Made by a program: the position numbers and the translations under genes
Notes under the pieces: model-generated
What the model saw: the letters and a program-made list of their open reading frames with translations, nothing else
Database searches by the model: none
What the model was told of the DNA's origin: nothing
Assembly (NCBI GenBank): GCA_964621445.1
Contig: CAZUNO010000027.1
Coordinates: 1-33,767, forward strand
Source: CAZUNO01 sp964621445 [NCBI: Candidatus Hadarchaeota archaeon]
GTDB taxonomy: Archaea > CAYQAE01 > CAYVLA01
Length of the DNA stretch: 33,767 bases
Reading direction: 5' to 3'
Shown here: in pieces, positions 30,021 through 33,767 of the stretch
Position numbering within the stretch: the stretch's first letter is position 1
Layout: each line of letters begins with the position of its first letter

Positions 30021-30240
30021 CCATTTTCAAGCTTTCAGAGAACTCCTTTCGCGTTTTAGCGACGTCTCCACACGTTTCCATATTGTTCCATTCCTTTCCT
30101 GGTCTTTCCACTTTCTTCCAAGGCCTCGAGAAACGCGCCATCGGCCTACGAGACCTGCATGTCAAATCAACGTTACCATGTTCAATTACAAGCCGTGCCT
30201 GAAAGGCGGGGATCATCGACAGGACAAGAACAAGTTAACC

Positions 30241-30800
30241 TTAAAGGAAAGGGTGGACGCCACGCCCAACCGCCGCACGGGGGATCCTCATCTCATCGCC
30301 TTCCATCTCTCCACCCGTAGCTCGCCATAGTCGAACCAGATCCCCTCCCAGCTCCAAAATGATCATCTGCCCAACCGCAGGCCGGGCCGAGAAGGCCTGG
30401 CACTCCCCACTTGGATCCATTATCTTCTTTGCTGAGACCTCTCCGGACTCTAGAATACCTCCACGTTGTAAGGATTTATGTTGACCACCGCTTCTCCGGA
30501 GGGCGGAGGAGGCCGAGTAATGACATCGAAGCCAACGACCCAGCTGAGCATGTCCCTGTTCATCGGATGGGTGTCCCTACTAGTCAAGACGTTGGGCAGA
30601 TTGAAAGCAAAGACGGTATTATCCCTGGCCTGGGCCTCAAAGACGATTTCCTTGCCCCGAACCCTCTTGCCGTAGAACGACAACATGAAGACGTTGGTCT
30701 GGGCAAATATGTGGATACCGATGAAATCCTTCGGCGCAAGGGCTCTCTGAGTAAAGGCCAAAGGGATAATCGTATTTGCAGTCGTCGATCGCCAAGAAAG
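30241..30800 (-). pseudogene. Decayed gene of unknown family, two frames
   Basis: The minus strand is clearly coding in composition. The first frame (~30800-30440) reads IIPLAFTQRALAPKDFIGIH, ARDNTVFAFNLPNVLTSRD and AVVNINPYNVEVF-stop. A second frame continues GEVSAKKIMDPSGECQAFSA and RPAVGQMIILELGGDLVRLW to a stop at 30241. Together they look like the C-terminal ~180 residues of a beta-rich, possibly surface, protein. There is no start and no recognised family. The surrounding gap 30020-31085 contains no other gene. Confidence 0.45.
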
Positions 30801-31013
30801 GCCGGGCGATGACAGAAGATGTTGAGAATCTTATCATGGGTGGGAATATACATCTGGGTCCGGGGCAGGGGCGATGGCTCCCTCAGCGGTTAAATTCACC
30901 TGCCCGGGGCCAAGTACTCGCCTTGAAATCCGATGCCAATTGGAAAGCTCTCTATAGGAAATTAAAAATTAAAATACATTCAAAAATAGCGACAGAGATC
31001 GACGCTCCAATTG

Positions 31014-31054
31014 TAATGGGAAAAAAATCTCCAAGCCCGGAATCCGGACGGGCT
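31014..31054 (-). terminator. Hairpin with T-tract after the cupin gene
   Basis: AGCCCG and CGGGCT (31034-31039 and 31049-31054) form a stem. On the minus strand it is followed by TTGGAGATTTTTTTCCC. It lies ~32 bases after the cupin stop and could end the whole ABC-CARDB-cupin transcript. Confidence 0.6.
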
Positions 31055-31085
31055 AATCAGAGTCTCCTTTCAGCGGGGATATTGA

Positions 31086-31388
31086 TTACCCTCTCATTGT
31101 TTTCGCTATCTGTAATCCTAGGATTTTTGCTCCCTTTTCGGTTTTCATGGACAACGTGGCGGGCTCTGTAACCAAGCATTCTTGTTCTTCGAGTATTTCC
31201 TCTTTTCCATCGACGGTAACTCTTACCTCGCCCTTGATCACGTAGAAGAGGACATATGAATCCATATCACAGGGAGGTATTTTACCATCGCTCGGCAGAG
31301 TGATGAGTCTGGAGTTGAACTCGTCGGCTTCGTAGAAGACGGTCGCCCTTTCCTCCGGTTCCATTTCTTTGAGATCGAAAATTTGCAT
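31086..31388 (-). CDS. Small cupin-fold protein
   Basis: From the ATG at 31388 the protein has 100 residues. GGAGGTGAAAAG directly precedes this ATG, so the longer frame to 31433 is unlikely to be used. A single cupin barrel is visible (SYVLFYVIKGEVRVTVDGKE, QECLVTEPATLSMKTEKGAK). The usual metal-binding H-x-H is replaced (PCDMDS), so an enzymatic metal site is doubtful and a ligand-binding or structural role is more likely. It lies ~110 bases after the CARDB-like gene and before a terminator. Confidence 0.75.
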   Translation of the reverse strand: MQIFDLKEMEPEERATVFYEADEFNSRLITLPSDGKIPPCDMDSYVLFYVIKGEVRVTVDGKEEILEEQECLVTEPATLSMKTEKGAKILGLQIAKTMRG

Positions 31389-31499
31389 CTTTTCACCTCC
31401 TTTTTTCACCTTTGAAAGATACTCTTTTTTCATGCTGTTAGGTCCTCGTATTTTTTCACTGGTGATTGTATCAAACCCATGAGTGTTTCTCCGGGAGAT

Positions 31500-32039
31500 T
31501 TATTCGCTCCTGATTGTTTTAATTACGCCCTGAACTATCATGGATATAAATATAAATGCTAATATCACGCCGATCGAGCCCAGTAGAGAGGAGAGATCTC
31601 CTGTTGGTCTTGGCTCAACATAAAGATTCTTTCCAACACCGATCTCTTCGATAAGCACCCCTTTGTATTTTAGGACGACGTTTATCCGGTGCGTTCCTTC
31701 TTCGGCTTCCCAGGAGATTTTGTATGTGCTTGATCCTCCTGAACCTACCTTTATTCCGTTTATATTTCCTATTTTGATATTATCGACTAAATAAACTATA
31801 CCCAGGTTATCAATTGGGTCTGACCCATCGTTGTATATCGTCGCGCTAATCGAAATATTGTCTCCCGCTTCGGGATTATTATCCGAGAACTGGATTCCGC
31901 CAATCTCTATTTGTCGGGGCGAGGTTTCGCCACCGTTTTCCTGTCCTCTCGCAGGTATAAGGGAGAATAGTCCGAGGATCAAAACTAGGGTCAAGATTGC
32001 ACATCCTTTCTGAATCCCGGGCGTATCTACGCTCGTCAT
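31500..32039 (-). CDS. Secreted CARDB-like protein with C-terminal membrane anchor
   Basis: This 179-residue protein has a signal peptide (CAILTLVLILGLFSLIPARG) and a CARDB/NEW3-type beta domain (IQFSDNNPEAGDNISISATI, YNDGSDPIDNLG, SWEAEEGTHRINVVLKY). A membrane helix follows (LLGSIGVILAFIFISMIVQG) with a short basic tail. Its ATG overlaps the permease stop (ATGA), so it belongs to the ABC transporter operon. Such domains bind proteins or cell-surface components. It may be an extracellular partner of the transporter. Confidence 0.8.
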   Translation of the reverse strand: MTSVDTPGIQKGCAILTLVLILGLFSLIPARGQENGGETSPRQIEIGGIQFSDNNPEAGDNISISATIYNDGSDPIDNLGIVYLVDNIKIGNINGIKVGSGGSSTYKISWEAEEGTHRINVVLKYKGVLIEEIGVGKNLYVEPRPTGDLSSLLGSIGVILAFIFISMIVQGVIKTIRSE

Positions 32040-32869
32040 TCCATCCTCCTCCTATTAGCGAAATATAGGCCTAAGAGGAACAGGATAACCGTGTACCCTA
32101 AAATCACATATATACCGGTATGGAAATCGGGAGAAAAAGAGGCAGTGGTCGTAAAGGGACCTCCCGTTTTGCCGGGCCCTATCCCTCCTGTTTCAACTAC
32201 TCCTAGAACCTCTGTGATAAAACCCTCATAATAGGTGATCAGAAACCACGGCTCGATATCGACCATCTTTAGTACGTTTCCCGTTATGGGAAGTATCATC
32301 AGTAGGGAGAAGAAACCCAGTAACGCGGATGTTATCGACCTCTTTAATGTGCTGCTGAAGAAGAATATCAAACTGACCGCCCCGAACATGTAGAGTATGG
32401 AGAAAAGATATGACTTGCCAAACTCCACGATTATATTCGATAATCCATAGACATACTGGATCTCTAGAGCTGTTACTCCGTAATAAATAGACACTGCAGT
32501 AAAGGTGGTGAGTACAGAAGCTATGTATTTGCCGATAAATATACTGTTGTGGTTTTGAGGGGTGGGAAACAGTATCAATCCCGTTTCATTTTCGAACTCT
32601 GAAGATACTATATCTCCACCGAATAATACAGCGGAGATTATGATGAATAAGTTAACGAAGCCTAGATTCGTAGAAGCGAATCCTTTTGCCGTATCCGCGA
32701 GGTCCACATCCCAGATGGTTGGAACAATATAAAACACAGAAGCTAGGAATATGGCCAAAATCGCAGCCATCTGTATCCTGTTCCGCCGGAGAAGTTTTTT
32801 CAATTCGAACTTTGTCGACAAAAACGTGTCATACATAACGCTTTTTATGTTATCGATCAACCTCCTCAT
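32036..32869 (-). CDS. ABC-2 type transporter permease
   Basis: From ATG 32869 the protein has ~277 residues with about six membrane helices (MAAILAIFLASVFYIVPTIW, FVNLFIIISAVLFGG, LFSILYMFGAVSLIFFF, LLGFFSLLMILPITG, YVILGYTVILFLLGLYF). The loop GDIVSSEFENETGLILFPTP is typical of NosY/ABC-2 permeases. GGGGGAT lies seven bases before this ATG; the alternative ATG at 32887 overlaps the ATPase gene by 17 bases. It pairs with the ATPase upstream. The substrate is unknown, and export of a peptide, lipid or drug is usual for this family. Confidence 0.85.
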   Translation of the reverse strand: MRRLIDNIKSVMYDTFLSTKFELKKLLRRNRIQMAAILAIFLASVFYIVPTIWDVDLADTAKGFASTNLGFVNLFIIISAVLFGGDIVSSEFENETGLILFPTPQNHNSIFIGKYIASVLTTFTAVSIYYGVTALEIQYVYGLSNIIVEFGKSYLFSILYMFGAVSLIFFFSSTLKRSITSALLGFFSLLMILPITGNVLKMVDIEPWFLITYYEGFITEVLGVVETGGIGPGKTGGPFTTTASFSPDFHTGIYVILGYTVILFLLGLYFANRRRME

Positions 32870-32870
32870 T

Positions 32871-33767
32871 TTATCCCCCTTCCTCATTTTTCCCTGCCAG
32901 AGAGATATAGAGATCTTCTAGATCCTTCTTCTCGTAGCTGAAAGACACTACCTCAAAGCCTTCTTCTATCAGTGCGGAAAGAATATTATACATACGTCGT
33001 TTTTTCCCGCTGTTGTGGATCTTGGCTTCCTTTCCGTCAACCACTACGTCTTCAACGCCTCTCAATGATCTTAATTTATCTATCTCGTCCTCTGATAACG
33101 GGTTCAAAAATTCCACCGATATATTCAGGTGCTTTGCATTCTTCAATACCTTTTCAACATCGTCGTAGGCAACGATCTCTCCTTCAAACAAAAAGATGAC
33201 TTTATTGCAGATTCGACTGACCTCTTGAAGCAGGTGGGAACTCAAAAAGATGGTCCTTTCCCCTTCCCGTAAACCGGTCAGTAATTCTCTTACCTCTTTT
33301 ATTCCCTTGGGATCGAGACCCATAACCGGTTCGTCCAGTATCAGTATCTCCGGGTCTGGTAAAAGCGCCAACCCTATAGCTAATCTCCGTCTCATACCCG
33401 TGCTGAATTCATCAATCTTCTTGTATTCCCAGTCCTGCAATTCTACAGTCCCCAACACTTCCCCAATCCTTTTAGTTATCCTGTCACCGTCCATCCGATA
33501 GACTTTGCCAAAATGTGTCATCAGTTCATGAGGAGTCAGATACCCATACATGCCGGGGACTTCTATGAGAGCTCCGACATAGCTCAGAGCCTTCTCCGGG
33601 TGTTTGTTCACATCTCTCCCGTTGATATAGATCTCACCCGAAGTGGGCGATAACAGGTTGGTGAGCAGCTTTATGGTGGTGGTTTTGCCCGCTCCATTGG
33701 GTCCAAGATAACCAACCACATCTCCCCTCTCGACTTTGAAAGATACTCCTTTCAACGCTGTAAGATC
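32871..33767 (-). CDS. ABC transporter ATPase, N-terminus outside the window
   Basis: This frame is open to the right edge (33767), where it reads DLTALKGVSFKVERGD, so the first ~15-20 residues lie beyond the window. TTG 33755 is not the true start. Motifs are complete: Walker A GPNGAGKTT, signature FSTGMRRRLAIG, Walker B EILILDEPVMGLDP and switch FLSSHLL. The C-terminal ~90 residues (FLNPLSEDEIDKLRSLRG) form the accessory domain common in ABC-2 drug or lantibiotic-type exporters. It drives the adjacent permease at the cytoplasmic face of the membrane. Confidence 0.9.
   Translation of the reverse strand, partial: DLTALKGVSFKVERGDVVGYLGPNGAGKTTTIKLLTNLLSPTSGEIYINGRDVNKHPEKALSYVGALIEVPGMYGYLTPHELMTHFGKVYRMDGDRITKRIGEVLGTVELQDWEYKKIDEFSTGMRRRLAIGLALLPDPEILILDEPVMGLDPKGIKEVRELLTGLREGERTIFLSSHLLQEVSRICNKVIFLFEGEIVAYDDVEKVLKNAKHLNISVEFLNPLSEDEIDKLRSLRGVEDVVVDGKEAKIHNSGKKRRMYNILSALIEEGFEVVSFSYEKKDLEDLYISLAGKNEEGG

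Noticed and set aside
30070-30122. Repeated TTTCCA/TTCCA motifs that might be a small array
   Set aside because: The units are irregular in spacing, only a few copies exist, and no spacer-repeat structure is present, so this is not a CRISPR array.
1-33767. tRNA or rRNA genes, CRISPR arrays and cas genes
   Set aside because: I looked for T-loop (GGTTCRANNCC) patterns, long regular repeats and Cas motifs and found none convincing. Attachment sites for the integrase relics could not be placed either.

Overview
This window looks like an accessory region of an archaeal chromosome, probably euryarchaeal or Thermoplasmatota-like. The evidence is AT-rich TATA boxes about 25-35 bases before many start codons (leaderless or nearly leaderless messages), heavy AGG/AGA/ATA codon use, archaeal ATPases with DUF234- or DUF4143-type tails, paired VapBC/RelBE/AbiE genes, a PadR plus small Cys/His/Met-rich protein pair, and secreted proteins with many N-glycosylation sequons. 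The lineage is inferred and the species is not identified.

From about 1 to 24.8 kb the window is a toxin-antitoxin (TA) and defence island mixed with decaying gene fragments. It holds four AbiEi/AbiEii loci plus a C-terminal scrap of a fifth AbiEii. Two of the loci (563-2303 and 7545-8767) are copies of one duplicated block (ATPase, AbiEii, AbiEi, RelE), in which each copy has lost different genes. The other two (3913-5347 and 13942-15497) are intact. Complete TA pairs are AbrB-VapC (2741-3423), RHH-RelE (8879-9363), UPF0175-DUF3368 PIN (9569-10393), AbrB-VapC (13154-13809), VapB-VapC (17850-18487) and VapB-VapC (18965-19562). One RHH antitoxin (11861-12052) survives beside a frameshifted PIN toxin. 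Between these genes, translation of nominally empty DNA reveals remnants of RelE, RelBE, AbrB-PIN, DUF3368 PIN, other PIN and AbiEii genes, three tyrosine-recombinase fragments, a DUF1616-like fragment and a P-type ATPase tail. Short perfect palindromes lie between TATA box and start codon of several pairs, as expected for antitoxin autoregulation. One secreted glycoprotein-like gene (16242-17654), a small membrane protein (10776-11153) and a DUF4143 ATPase (20420-21877) sit among them. A PadR repressor and a metal-ligand-rich small protein (22617-23309) close this part with a clear terminator.

From 25.1 to 30 kb lies a minus-strand set of envelope proteins. A secreted transglutaminase-like protein is followed by three membrane proteins with related beta-sandwich ectodomains. 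One ectodomain is joined to a cytoplasmic RecA/KaiC-like domain, one is held between two membrane helices with no output domain, and one is joined to a cytoplasmic winged-helix DNA-binding domain. The first and third share a 217-base segment with one mismatch, so the sensor part was recently homogenised or copied while the output parts differ. I regard this as the best candidate for an undescribed archaeal transmembrane signalling module.

From 31 to 33.8 kb a minus-strand operon encodes an ABC ATPase (cut by the window end), its ABC-2 type permease and a secreted, membrane-anchored CARDB-like protein, followed by a small cupin and a terminator. All functional statements come from reading motifs by eye. 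No database search was run.
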